A stretch of 22,295 nt of DNA from Verrucomicrobiales bacterium. GTDB taxonomy: Bacteria > Verrucomicrobiota > Verrucomicrobiia > Verrucomicrobiales > DEV007. The stretch's first letter is position 1. Each line of letters opens with the position of its first letter. Shown here piece by piece: positions 7,850 to 16,449 of this stretch. A program made the translations under genes and the position numbers. The stretch is taken from positions 1-22,295 of the forward strand of contig JAKISY010000075.1 in the NCBI GenBank assembly GCA_021648365.1, given 5' to 3'. Below the pieces are notes generated by a model. It did not search any database and had not been told where the DNA came from. It saw only the letters and a program-made list of their open reading frames with translations.

Positions 7850-9390
7850 GACAGCTCAGTCAGTTTCGGATCTACCACCAGCCCATCGGATAACCTGATT
7901 GTCACTCGATAATTCCTGCCAGTCATCGTGCCATTGGTCGTTTCAATTCTAGCAAGCTCCCCGTCCTCCCGCGCTGGCCACAAGCCAATCGTCAGCGAGC
8001 CATCCGTCGAAGTTCCCTCGACCGGGTAGGCAACGGATTCACCCGCTTTCCCAGCCGCCGTCACTACCTGCCCCAGCATATCCAAGAGCAAATCAAAAGC
8101 GATCGAATCGAGTAATGAAAAATCGGAGAGCCACATTTCCCCTTGAGTCACCAGCATCGCATGAGCTTGGGCAAACTGCTCATTTTCCAGCTCCGCTACT
8201 CGTTGCAGCGCTTCTCGTTCTTTGGAAAAATCCACGATCTCCGGTGGCAGCCCCGTTCGCGTGACTCGACCCGATTTCCTCAAGCGAGGCTCCAGCCACA
8301 TTGGCTCCGCCGCCAGCCAACTGGTGCGCGGTCCTTCGTCGACTTGATCACGTCGTTCCAACGTTTCCTCATTGATGCGCAAATGCCGCGAGGATCCCAT
8401 CGCAAAAGCCACTCGCCACAAGCGATGTGCCATCGGATCATTTGGCATTTCAGCAAACCACTGCGCCAGTCGTCGCCAATCCTGATTTCGATCACTTCCC
8501 GTTTCCCGTCGATCATGAAAACTTTGCAAAGCCGTGAGCAAAGAAGGGATCGCCTCCCTCGCCCGTGCACGCAAGGTTTCCGCTTGCGAATGGCCATCCG
8601 GATCACCGATGAACCACCGCTTCAGTCCGTCCCAGCGCCCCTCTCGACGAGTTCGTTCGGCAGCAAGTTTTTCCGCATCATCAGGCACCAACGCATCCGC
8701 CCGCGCCTGACGTGCCACACCCTCAAAACAGTGGTGAACCCCAAGCCGCTCCAACTCGATCAGCTTACCTGCGATTTCATTAGCAGACGAAACGAGTTCC
8801 CGCACAAAACGTTGCAGATATTCAATCAGACGATCTTTGTAATCAATAAAATCCACCTCAGACAAACCATGCAAATCTATCGTGCTTTGCAAAAACTGCA
8901 TGAACCGTTGCGCTTGAAGCGTGAATTCCTCGAACCTTGCATTCAGGTGATTAAACTGTTGGTGAAGTTTCGAGAAATCAGTCTCCCCCGACTCCACCAA
9001 TCGCCGAATCGCCTCCAGATATTCGATAATATTCCGCAGAGCTTCAGTTTGCAATTCGCCCGGTTCGTCGATTGATTCTTGGAAAATAACCAAGGCCCGT
9101 TCCGCTGCCTCCCCCCTACCAGAAAGTTGGTAGAGATAGCGCGTCCGATAAAAATCCTCAATCGAAACAGCATCGACGTGATCCCTGTTTCGCTCAAGAT
9201 TCCCCCACTCCGCTAACTGCTCCAGCAATGGCTCGATCTCAGCATCTTCGATTCCAGCAACCTTCGCCACCTCACTGGGGCGCAAGTGAATCACGAATTC
9301 GCTTCGCGCCGTTGCAAAAGCCTGTAGCGCCGCCCGATAGAGATCGGTCTTTGCAGTGGTGAGATGTGAAAAAACGGAAAACTCAGACAT
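7846..9390 (-). CDS. jetA: JetA, DUF2397/TIGR02677 kleisin-like subunit of Wadjet
   Basis: A 514-aa protein of the TIGR02677/DUF2397 family, the MukF-like kleisin that bridges the JetC heads and binds JetB. The N-terminus (FSVFSHLTTAKTDLYRAALQ) leads into a winged-helix-type segment (LRPSEVAKVAGI ... LLEQLAEWGNLERN, about residues 36-70). A long helical middle follows (about 100-220; YLEAIRRLVESGE, FMQFLQSTIDL, LIEYLQRFVRELV). A C-terminal domain ends in a beta-rich DUF2397 tail (about 425-510). It is the first gene of the jet operon and overlaps jetB by 4 nt. No strong Shine-Dalgarno precedes the ATG at 9390, and I could not place a convincing promoter in the 221 bases upstream. The gene looks intact. 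Confidence 0.87.
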   Translation of the reverse strand: MSEFSVFSHLTTAKTDLYRAALQAFATARSEFVIHLRPSEVAKVAGIEDAEIEPLLEQLAEWGNLERNRDHVDAVSIEDFYRTRYLYQLSGRGEAAERALVIFQESIDEPGELQTEALRNIIEYLEAIRRLVESGETDFSKLHQQFNHLNARFEEFTLQAQRFMQFLQSTIDLHGLSEVDFIDYKDRLIEYLQRFVRELVSSANEIAGKLIELERLGVHHCFEGVARQARADALVPDDAEKLAAERTRREGRWDGLKRWFIGDPDGHSQAETLRARAREAIPSLLTALQSFHDRRETGSDRNQDWRRLAQWFAEMPNDPMAHRLWRVAFAMGSSRHLRINEETLERRDQVDEGPRTSWLAAEPMWLEPRLRKSGRVTRTGLPPEIVDFSKEREALQRVAELENEQFAQAHAMLVTQGEMWLSDFSLLDSIAFDLLLDMLGQVVTAAGKAGESVAYPVEGTSTDGSLTIGLWPAREDGELARIETTNGTMTGRNYRVTIRLSDGLVVDPKLTELS

Positions 9391-9611
9391 AGCTTACCGT
9401 TCAAGATGCCAAATGTAATCAAGAATTCCAGCGAAACCTCATTTGCAGAACCCTTTATTAATGAATAGATACTCCAAAATGCGCAAAACTGTTTATTCCT
9501 GCCAGCCGGCGCGACACGGAGACAATCGAGCAAGGCGAGATAGCCACTCAATCATCAAGGCGAAATTTTGATACTTGGTGAATTTCTATTTTGCCGCCGC
9601 TCTAACCGCTC

Positions 9612-10679
9612 TCAAACCCGATGTAACTTATACGGATAAACCTTATCCGATGCCCACTGGCAAACGTAAATATTCTGATCTGTATCGATACAAACATCGT
9701 GACAGTTATTAAAAACCGCCTGATCCTGTAAAAGCACCGTCAAATCTTTACCCTCATAAACCGGCTGCTTGCCTCCAGGTGCGGAAACAATGATTCCGTC
9801 CTTGTCGAGGATTGTCACAAACCCACGCCCTTGATACATCCGGTAATCATATTGATAAGATCCAAAACAAACTCCCGAATAGAGATAATTTTCCGATATA
9901 ACCGGACGACTAACATAAGCCCCCGGCAAATAGACGCTGTGCGAGTAATTGCCATCCAAAGTGAACCACTTAAATTCATTCTTGATCCGTGCCGTGCAGA
10001 CGATCAACGGCTCTGCCCCACGGGTATCGAGAGCCACACCGTGAGCCTGCATAAATTTATCCTTGTTGGTCGCCTGAGTGCTCTTGCCTCCAAACTTACT
10101 GATAAACTTGCCAGCCTTATCAAAACGCAAAATATACTGCGACCCGTAACCATCGGCGACATAGATATCGCCCGTGGGGCCAATCGCTGTTTCCGTCGGG
10201 TGATAAGGCTGAGATTTTTTATAAGCACCGCAGTCAAGCGCGCTAGGTAGCTCAAGGATCACCTCCCCACTCAAAGTCGTCTTCACCACCTTACCCGCCC
10301 CAGCATCCGTGATGTAAAGGAACTGCTCCCCCGAAGCTTCACTATGAATCGACAGCCCGTGCGCCCCTCCAAAATTAAGCGTCCAAGCATCAACAAGCTT
10401 GCCGTCTGGCTCAAAAACCAAGACATTGTTCTGTTGGTGATTGGTCAGTAAAATAAGGTGCCCATCAGCCGCCTGAACCATTTCATGACAATCCTTAACC
10501 GGTGTCTTTTCTGGATCCGCCTGACTCCACAAAGTATCCACCCGGTAACGATGCTCCCCGTGACCAATGACCGTCCCGTCGAAGGAGGTCTTCGACGCCG
10601 CACAAATATAAGGCGCTGAAGCAAGCATAGAAGCCGCAGTGAGAGCTGTATTAGTTAAAAATTTCCTGCGTTGTATCAT
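9612..10679 (-). CDS. Secreted NHL-repeat/six-bladed beta-propeller protein with Tat-type signal
   Basis: About 355 aa from the chosen ATG at 10679, beginning MIQRRKFLTNTALTAASMLA, a Tat-like signal (RRKFL plus hydrophobic segment, cut near CAASKT). The rest is a run of beta-propeller blades of NHL type, with repeated units such as DGHLILLTNHQQNNVLVFEP, GGAHGLSIHSE, TETAIGPTGDIYVADGYGS, MQAHGVALDTRG and NCHDVCIDTDQNIYVCQWAS. No catalytic residues are identifiable. In PVC genomes such propellers are common in exported degradation or redox modules. An upstream in-frame ATG at 10730 adds 17 residues encoded partly by a dispersed repeat, so the shorter start is preferred. The gene follows the DUF1501 gene after about 110 bases and is probably co-transcribed. 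The substrate is unknown. Confidence 0.78.
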   Translation of the reverse strand: MIQRRKFLTNTALTAASMLASAPYICAASKTSFDGTVIGHGEHRYRVDTLWSQADPEKTPVKDCHEMVQAADGHLILLTNHQQNNVLVFEPDGKLVDAWTLNFGGAHGLSIHSEASGEQFLYITDAGAGKVVKTTLSGEVILELPSALDCGAYKKSQPYHPTETAIGPTGDIYVADGYGSQYILRFDKAGKFISKFGGKSTQATNKDKFMQAHGVALDTRGAEPLIVCTARIKNEFKWFTLDGNYSHSVYLPGAYVSRPVISENYLYSGVCFGSYQYDYRMYQGRGFVTILDKDGIIVSAPGGKQPVYEGKDLTVLLQDQAVFNNCHDVCIDTDQNIYVCQWASDKVYPYKLHRV

Positions 10680-10716
10680 CTGTTTTCTAAAAATGCCGGA
10701 GTTTATCCCCTCTTTC

Positions 10717-10749
10717 TTATCAGTGTTCATCGGTGTGATCAGTGGTTAA
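10717..10749 (-). repeat. Periodic GAT/ACAC dispersed repeat upstream of the NHL gene
   Basis: Read on the minus strand this segment repeats a GAT-AACAC-like unit at about 9-10-nt spacing (CTGATCACAC, CGATGAACAC, TGATAAG). It resembles the copies at 16214-16239 and 16282-16307. It covers the alternative upstream start codon of the NHL gene, which argues that this start is spurious. Confidence 0.5.
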
Positions 10750-10787
10750 ACCTCTTTCTTATCATATAAACATACCTGCGATTACCA

Positions 10788-12227
10788 TCACGCAAGAATC
10801 CCCTTCACCACCTTAGTCGGTTCAACTCCCGTGAGACGAAAGTCGAGCCCCTGAGCGCGAAAAGTAAATTTCTCGTGTTCAATCCCCAACAACTCGAGCG
10901 CAGTGGCGTGCAGGTCACGCACATGCACCGGATTTTCCACCACATTGTAACTGAAATCATCCGTCGCGCCATAGGTGGTGCCCGGCTTGATCCCCCCACC
11001 TGCCATCCACATGGTGAAACAACGCGGGTGGTGATCACGCCCAGCTTCAGGGCTATCCCACTTGCCTTGTCCTGCCACACCCCGTCCAAATTCCCCGCCC
11101 CAGATAACCAGAGTTTCATCCAGCAATCCACGCATCTTGAGATCTTTGATCAAAGCCGCACTAGGCTGATCGGTGTCACGACACCGTGCAGTGCACCAAC
11201 TAGGAAGCCGGCTATGGTGATCCCAATCGGGATGAAAAAGCTGGATAAAGCGCACCCCACGCTCAGCGAGTCGGCGGGCAAGAATGCAGTTGGCAGCATA
11301 ACTACCTGGCCGACGCGAATCGGAACCGTAAAGCTCAAAAATCGATTCGGGTTCGTCACGCAGATCGTTCAACTCTGGGATACTGGTTTGCATCCGAAAA
11401 GCCATTTCGTATTGTTTGATGCGAGTGGCAATTTCAGGGTCTCCGGTTTGTTCCAGTCGCTTACGGTTAAGCTCGCCCAAGCCATCGAGCATGCCTCGCC
11501 GAAGCTCGCGCGGCAGTCCATCGGGATCACGCAGGTAAAGCACCGGGTCTTTGGAGTTGCGCAGCTTCACCCCCTGATACCGTGAGGGCAAAAAACCACT
11601 GCCCCAGTAATGATCGTAAAGCGGCTGATCACTGGCACGTTTCATTTTTGATATCAAAACGAGGAAATCAGGCAAATTTTTATTGCTGCTGCCAAGTCCA
11701 TAACTGGTCCAAGCTCCAAAACTAGGGCGTCCCGGCAACTGATGACCGGTTAGCATCTTTGTCATAGCAGGCGCGTGATTGATCTGATCGGTGACCATCG
11801 ATTTCACAAAACAAAGTTCATCCGCCACCGAACCTATATGCGGCAGCCATTCACTGACCGTAGCACCACTTTTGCCGTGTTGAGAAAACTTGGTGATTCC
11901 CGGAAGGATGAGCTGTTTCTGTTTGGCTGTCATCGTGGTTAGCCGTTGCCCCTGCCTCACACTTTCTGGTAACTCCTGCCCTGCCCACTTCATCAGGCCA
12001 GGTTTATGATCATAAAGCTCCAACTGTGAAGGCCCTCCCGACTGTGTCAAAAAAATGACTCGCTTAGCTTTGGGCGCCAACTGTGGCAGATCCAAAGACG
12101 AGATAGCAGAAGACGCCGCCGAGGCAGATTCACGCCCGAGCAGACTGCCGAGAGCCATCGCCCCGAGATTAAGTCCTGATTGTTGTAGGAAAACCCTGCG
12201 ATTGAGATGGGTAGTAATGTTATTCAT
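10788..12227 (-). CDS. DUF1501 family exported protein (alkaline-phosphatase-like fold)
   Basis: 479 aa, full length for DUF1501. The N-terminus has a Tat signal (NRRVFLQQSGLNLGAMALG). Family blocks follow in order: AKRVIFLTQSGGPSQLELYDHKP, the INHAPAMTKMLTGHQLPGRPSFGAW block, then LFHPDWDHHSRLP, LVIWGGEFGR, AGRDHHPRCFTMWMAGGGIK, and the C-terminal DLHATALELLGIEH and LDFRLTGVEP. The His/Asp-rich motifs are typical of the sulfatase/phosphatase-like fold, but the reaction is unknown. DUF1501 genes are characteristically paired with DUF1549/DUF1553 cytochrome genes in Planctomycetota and Verrucomicrobiota, as here. The start overlaps the end of the upstream cytochrome gene by 8 nt, so translational coupling is likely. 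The product is expected in the periplasm. Confidence 0.9.
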   Translation of the reverse strand: MNNITTHLNRRVFLQQSGLNLGAMALGSLLGRESASAASSAISSLDLPQLAPKAKRVIFLTQSGGPSQLELYDHKPGLMKWAGQELPESVRQGQRLTTMTAKQKQLILPGITKFSQHGKSGATVSEWLPHIGSVADELCFVKSMVTDQINHAPAMTKMLTGHQLPGRPSFGAWTSYGLGSSNKNLPDFLVLISKMKRASDQPLYDHYWGSGFLPSRYQGVKLRNSKDPVLYLRDPDGLPRELRRGMLDGLGELNRKRLEQTGDPEIATRIKQYEMAFRMQTSIPELNDLRDEPESIFELYGSDSRRPGSYAANCILARRLAERGVRFIQLFHPDWDHHSRLPSWCTARCRDTDQPSAALIKDLKMRGLLDETLVIWGGEFGRGVAGQGKWDSPEAGRDHHPRCFTMWMAGGGIKPGTTYGATDDFSYNVVENPVHVRDLHATALELLGIEHEKFTFRAQGLDFRLTGVEPTKVVKGILA

Positions 12228-15200
12228 GGGTGATAGCTTCGTCGAGGTTCAACATCATGCTAGCAATGGTCATTTGCGCAGCGATGCGAGGGGCGTTTTT
12301 TTGATCCGGCGTTTTCTGTTGCCCCACCGTGGTCAGCAACGAAGCCTGCGTAGGTTTAGCCAAATAATAATTCAAGGCACGTTGATGTTCGCGTTTGAAG
12401 ACAAGCACTTCGTCAGCTTTCAACTCACGACTCAAGATGTGAAGAGCAAGGTATTGCATACTCGCCAAAAGCTCACTCGAATGTTGATAGCTTTTCTCCG
12501 CCAAAACCCGCGAAGCTTCTAACATCGTCGTATCGTTCAACAAAGTGAGCGCATGCAGCGGAGTATTGGTGCGACTAATACCCACCGAACAAGCTCGGCG
12601 CTGGGCGCTATCAAAAAGAAAAGTCGGCGCACTGGATCGTCGCCAAAAGGCATAAAGGGTGCGCCGATACTGTGCCGGTCCCACACTGGGCTGGTAAGTG
12701 AGCCGCCCCATGAAAATTTCATTCCAAACACCTTTCGGCTGCCAAGGTTTGACGGGAGGGCCACCAATGGCGGGGTTCAACAGACCCGCAGCGACGAGTG
12801 CATTGTCACGAATCATCCAAGCAGGTAAACGGAAGCGTGGTGCACGAGCGAGCAACAGGTTCTGCGGATCACGCGCTAGCAAATCTGGAGTGACATGACT
12901 GCTTTGACGATAAGTCTCACTGGTGGCTATCAACCGCAGAATATGCCGTAGATCCCAACCGCTCTCTACCAGTTCCACTGCCAACCAATCTAAAAGATCT
13001 GGATGCGTCGGCATCTTTCCTTGCAAACCAAAATCATCCGGAGAACGCACCAAGCCAGAACCAAACATGATTTGCCACAAGTGATTACTGATCACTCGTG
13101 CGGTCAATGGGTTATCGGGCGAAGTGAGCCATTTGGCAAGATCCACCCGAGTGAGATCCTTACTGTTTGGCAAAGGCAAAATAGCTGGCAAAATTCCCGG
13201 CTGCACTTTTTTACCCTTGGCATCCCAAACGCCACGAATGAGCACATGACTATCGCGTTTTTCCTTACGCTCTGCCAACACCATAACGGAAAGCTCTTTG
13301 CTTCTTTTTTTAACTTCAACCAGCTGAACTTTCGCAACTTCCAGTTCATTGAGCGATTTTTGATAGACCGAATCGTCGAGTAAAAACTGAGCCAACAAGC
13401 GTTCGCGCAGCTTAGCGTCAATAGCCTCCAGTGCGGTCAGCTCACTTTTGGCTAGCTCCTCGAGCGGTGCCGTTTGCAGACCCTTCACCGTCTCGCCACT
13501 CTGATCGCTCACTGAAATGCGGAACCTGCCAATATTAGCATTTCCTCCAGTCGAACGGTGCAGGAGGACAAAAACCAGCTCTTCATCAGCAGCAAGCAAC
13601 AGTGGCTGCTTGAGTTCAAAAACCGCTTGATGCTTTTGTCTAGGATCTCCAGAGGAAGTCGTCCACCCATTGCGAGGATCATCATCGAGAGTGTCTTTGA
13701 TCTTGCCATATTGACGCTTTTTATCTTTGTTGTCAGGTTCAAAATTTGCAATGGCTCCAGTGATCTCTACTTCACGAACTTGAGATACCCCTCTTTTTTG
13801 CACCAGCAACTTTACGTTGCTCAGGATAAATTCCCCGTCTTCGCCACGCGAGAGTTTGCCGTCCGTGTGGCTGACATGAGGGAAAATTTCGAGTTTCCAA
13901 CCAGTGATACGTTTAATCGATTTCGGCATCGCTGCGATGACTGAATAATCATCTTGTTTGGGTTTCAGTCCAACCGTCTGAATGATGTTCTCTTTTTCTG
14001 TTTGGAAAGAACTGCCATCACTCGAAGTGACTAGTCTAGGTTTCAATGAATGCCAGGCACGGTAATTTTCCGGCAAGTGCTTCCACCGGCTCTCTAACCA
14101 AGGCGAAAACTTAGCGACAGCTTTTTTTCGTGCAGCGGCTTCCAGGACTTGCTGTTTACTGACATAAGCAGTTGTTTCCTCCACTGCACGTTGAGCGAAT
14201 GGCGAACGGTATTTCAGATAAGGTTTGGCTTTATTGCCAGCCCTGCCGTCTTCATCAATGCTGTTAAAAAAAGCGAATAGACTGTAATAATCCTTATGCG
14301 CAATAGGGTCGAACTTATGCGAGTGACACTGAGTGCAACCCAGAGTGAGCCCTAACCAAACGGTGCCAGTGGTGTTCACCCGATCAATGACGTAATCGAT
14401 GCGAGACTCCTCAGGATCGCGTCCCCCTTCCCCATTGGTCATGTGATTGCGATGAAAACACGTCGCAAGGATCTTCTCAGGCGTGACATCTGGAAGCAAG
14501 TCGCCAGCGAATTGCTCAAGGGTGAACTGATCAAAAGGCATGTTGTTATTGAAGGCTTGCAGCACCCAGTCACGCCATGGCCAGTTACTGCGCTTAGCAT
14601 CCAATTGGAAACCATCCGTATCAGAATAGCGCGCCGCATCCAGCCACCACATCGTCAGTCGCTCTCCGTGATGCGGAGATTGCAACAAGTCATCTACCAA
14701 GTTCTGCCAATTCTCCTCACTAGGATTTTTCGCAAACTCATCCACTTGTGCAGGACTAGGTGGCAAGCCCGTGAGATCAAAAGAAAGCCGACGAAGTTGA
14801 GTGTGTGCTGGCGCTGGTGGTGAAGGCTTCAGTCCTTCCAATTTCAACTTTTGCAGTATGAACGCATCGATGGGATGTTGACTCAGGGTGGGCACGGCAG
14901 GTCGTTTCGCTTTTTCAAAAGCCCAATGTTTGCCCCATTCAGCCCCTTCCAATATCCATTGACGCAAGGTAGCACGCTCTTTTTCATTCAAAGGCTTGCG
15001 GTGCGAATCCGGCGGAGGCATCAGCTCATCTTGATCTGCGGTGATGATCCGTTGCCAGACTTCACTCGCCGCCAAATCACCTGGCACCAACATCCTCGAT
15101 CCATCACGCTCCCCTTTAGCCTCATCTTCCTGGTCGAGCCGCAACTCGGCTTTACGATGACTTTCATCCGGACCGTGACAGTGAAAACAACGGTCTGATA

Positions 15201-15324
15201 ATAAAGGCAAAACATCATGACTGAAACTCACCTTTTTTTTCTCAGCCATCAGATTGCTCGTGTGAGAAAAAAACAAAACTAACAAACTCGTTGTCAGATA
15301 AGAGGATGGGTAAAAGCAGCGCAT
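12220..15324 (-). CDS. PSD1-type exported cytochrome (PSCyt1 + DUF1549 + DUF1553)
   Basis: 1034 aa from the ATG at 15324, starting with a signal-like segment (MRCFYPSSYLTTSLLVLFFS). Domains in order are as follows. A PSCyt1 haem domain has CFHCH at residues 46-50 and HxGPDE-like context. DUF1549 lies at about 150-358, with LRRLSFDLTGLPPS and a second haem motif CTQCH at 330-334 followed by SHKFDPI. A middle region (about 430-600) has a beta-rich look suggestive of a discoidin/carbohydrate-binding fold. DUF1553 (PSD1) starts at about 724 with VDLAKWLTSPDNPLTARV and GISRTNTPLHALTLLND. It is probably a periplasmic dihaem electron-transfer protein; its substrate is unknown. A TTG start at 15402 would overlap the divergent regulator and lengthen the leader before the signal peptide, so it is not used. 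This is the first gene of a cytochrome-DUF1501-NHL unit. Confidence 0.88.
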   Translation of the reverse strand: MRCFYPSSYLTTSLLVLFFSHTSNLMAEKKKVSFSHDVLPLLSDRCFHCHGPDESHRKAELRLDQEDEAKGERDGSRMLVPGDLAASEVWQRIITADQDELMPPPDSHRKPLNEKERATLRQWILEGAEWGKHWAFEKAKRPAVPTLSQHPIDAFILQKLKLEGLKPSPPAPAHTQLRRLSFDLTGLPPSPAQVDEFAKNPSEENWQNLVDDLLQSPHHGERLTMWWLDAARYSDTDGFQLDAKRSNWPWRDWVLQAFNNNMPFDQFTLEQFAGDLLPDVTPEKILATCFHRNHMTNGEGGRDPEESRIDYVIDRVNTTGTVWLGLTLGCTQCHSHKFDPIAHKDYYSLFAFFNSIDEDGRAGNKAKPYLKYRSPFAQRAVEETTAYVSKQQVLEAAARKKAVAKFSPWLESRWKHLPENYRAWHSLKPRLVTSSDGSSFQTEKENIIQTVGLKPKQDDYSVIAAMPKSIKRITGWKLEIFPHVSHTDGKLSRGEDGEFILSNVKLLVQKRGVSQVREVEITGAIANFEPDNKDKKRQYGKIKDTLDDDPRNGWTTSSGDPRQKHQAVFELKQPLLLAADEELVFVLLHRSTGGNANIGRFRISVSDQSGETVKGLQTAPLEELAKSELTALEAIDAKLRERLLAQFLLDDSVYQKSLNELEVAKVQLVEVKKRSKELSVMVLAERKEKRDSHVLIRGVWDAKGKKVQPGILPAILPLPNSKDLTRVDLAKWLTSPDNPLTARVISNHLWQIMFGSGLVRSPDDFGLQGKMPTHPDLLDWLAVELVESGWDLRHILRLIATSETYRQSSHVTPDLLARDPQNLLLARAPRFRLPAWMIRDNALVAAGLLNPAIGGPPVKPWQPKGVWNEIFMGRLTYQPSVGPAQYRRTLYAFWRRSSAPTFLFDSAQRRACSVGISRTNTPLHALTLLNDTTMLEASRVLAEKSYQHSSELLASMQYLALHILSRELKADEVLVFKREHQRALNYYLAKPTQASLLTTVGQQKTPDQKNAPRIAAQMTIASMMLNLDEAITHE

Positions 15325-15326
15325 GC

Positions 15327-15385
15327 CATACCATGAACTATTTTCAGCAAATTGTCTGGTAGCGCAAAGCTCTATTCTTGGTATG
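15327..15385. promoter_or_regulatory. Inverted repeat in the divergent intergenic, candidate regulator operator
   Basis: CATACCATGAA (15327-15337) and TTCTTGGTATG (15375-15385) are inverted copies matching at 10 of 11 positions, including a perfect CATACCA/TGGTATG core. The centres are 48 bases apart. One arm lies 2 bases before the cytochrome ATG (minus strand) and the other 8 bases before the regulator ATG (plus strand). The layout fits a site at which the AraC-type regulator could control both directions. Function is inferred. Confidence 0.4.
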
Positions 15386-15393
15386 TTTTGACC

Positions 15394-16152
15394 ATGAAGC
15401 AAAACAATCTCCCCCTGGTCAGTCAGCAGTCTTATTTCAAAGACAACCCCATCGCCTGCTCTTTAATCGAATTGTTCGACAGCCTGCCTGGAGTTATTTT
15501 TTACGCCAAAGATCTCAATAGCCGTTACACTGCCGCCAACAGAGCCATGCTGGGGGCAAAAAACCTCGACCGAGCAGAAGAGCTATTAGGCAAAACGGAT
15601 ACCGATTTTCATCCTGCAGCCCTTGCCGACTCCTATCTCGCAGAAGATCGCCAAGTGATCGAACAGGGCATCCCGCTGAATGATCGTATCTGGTTCATCA
15701 TCGATCAACACGGTCGCCCTGGTTGGTTCAGACAAAGCAAAATTCCGCTCAAAAACCTACAAGGCAAGGTGATAGGAATCGCTGCAGTGCGTTTTGCCAT
15801 CAAAACTCCGAAAGATCGAATGCGGCACTTCAAAGCCTTGTCACCCGTGATTCGTTATTTTGAAAAACATCACAACGAACCCATCTCCATGACCAAAATG
15901 GCTGAACTCGCAGGTCTCTCATCCACTCACTTCAACCGCAGCTTCGCGATGATCTTTGCCATGACCCCCACCAGATTTTTGCATTGCCTCAGAATAGAAA
16001 ACGCGCGCCAATTACTCACCCACAGCGAACTAAGCCTAGGAGAAATAGCAGTAGAAGTTGGCTACCACGATCAAAGTCACTTCACTCGTCACTTTAAAAA
16101 AATCACCGCCATGACCCCACGCGCCTATCGACTGCGCTTCCGTGAGAGATGA
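15394..16152 (+). CDS. PAS-domain AraC/XylS-family transcriptional regulator
   Basis: 252 aa from the ATG at 15394 (a TTG at 15352 would add 14 unlikely residues). Residues 25-137 form a PAS fold (FDSLPGVIFYAKDLNSRYTAANRAML, LGKTDTDFHP, NDRIWFIIDQHGRPGWFRQSKIPL, GIAAVRFAIKT), a small-molecule sensing domain rather than the cupin typical of sugar AraC proteins. Residues 150-248 are a standard AraC DNA-binding domain with two helix-turn-helix units, ISMTKMAELAGLSSTHFNRSF and LSLGEIAVEVGYHDQSHFTRHFKK, ending in the typical ITAMTPRAYR. It is divergent from the PSD1-DUF1501-NHL genes with a 69-bp gap, so it most likely regulates that unit and itself. The ligand is unknown. No transmembrane segment or kinase domain is present, so it acts in the cytoplasm. 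Confidence 0.88.
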   Translation: MKQNNLPLVSQQSYFKDNPIACSLIELFDSLPGVIFYAKDLNSRYTAANRAMLGAKNLDRAEELLGKTDTDFHPAALADSYLAEDRQVIEQGIPLNDRIWFIIDQHGRPGWFRQSKIPLKNLQGKVIGIAAVRFAIKTPKDRMRHFKALSPVIRYFEKHHNEPISMTKMAELAGLSSTHFNRSFAMIFAMTPTRFLHCLRIENARQLLTHSELSLGEIAVEVGYHDQSHFTRHFKKITAMTPRAYRLRFRER

Positions 16153-16165
16153 AGAGGAAAAACTT

Positions 16166-16191
16166 TCCACGAAGGACACCAAGGAACACTA
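16166..16191 (+). repeat. Outer repeat arm, GAAGGACAC-type units
   Basis: Units of AAGGACACC and AAGGAACAC recur at 9-nt spacing. The reverse complement of 16490-16518 resembles this arm (TCCACGAAG... in both), so the two form an imperfect inverted pair spanning the intergenic. Confidence 0.5.
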
Positions 16192-16213
16192 AATTTGAAG
16201 AAAAAGAATTTTC

Positions 16214-16239
16214 ACATGGATAACCGAGATGCACAGGAT
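16214..16239 (+). repeat. Inner repeat arm, GGAT-type units
   Basis: GAT occurs at exact 9-base intervals in this 26-base arm. The reverse complement of 16282-16307 starts with the same ACATGGATA and ends with the same ACAGGAT, giving an imperfect stem with a 42-base loop. Confidence 0.55.
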
Positions 16240-16281
16240 ATCTAAATTCACAAGACCTCTGAGTTTTTTACATCCCCTCTG

Positions 16282-16307
16282 ATCCTGTTCATCCTTTCTA
16301 TCCATGT
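16282..16307 (-). repeat. Inner repeat arm, inverted partner of 16214-16239
   Basis: Reads on the minus strand as ACATGGATA ... ACAGGAT, the same motif as the upstream arm with a divergent middle. Together the arms could fold as a long hairpin in either transcript. Confidence 0.55.
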
Positions 16308-16335
16308 AAATTCATTACTCTTCCTCAATCCTTTC

Positions 16336-16359
16336 TCACCTCTGCGTCTTTTGAGGTGA
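16336..16359. terminator. Hairpin between convergent genes, possible terminator
   Basis: TCACCTC and GAGGTGA form a perfect 7-bp stem around a 10-base loop. No long U tract follows on either strand, so intrinsic termination is only a possibility. The location between two convergent gene ends fits. Confidence 0.35.
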
Positions 16360-16449
16360 ACCCTGTGCCCTTTGAATTTGGTCGCTTCGCTTGACACCTT
16401 ACAAGTCACCAATTTCGCTCCGCTCGGCTATCTATCCTCACTTTCCGGT

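Noticed and set aside
9291..9551. 86-codon minus-strand frame upstream of jetA
   Set aside because: It overlaps the jetA 5' end in another frame and has no family resemblance, so it is probably a shadow frame.
15324..15402. Longer start (TTG at 15402) for the PSD1 cytochrome
   Set aside because: It would overlap the divergent regulator start and place 26 non-signal residues before a good signal peptide.
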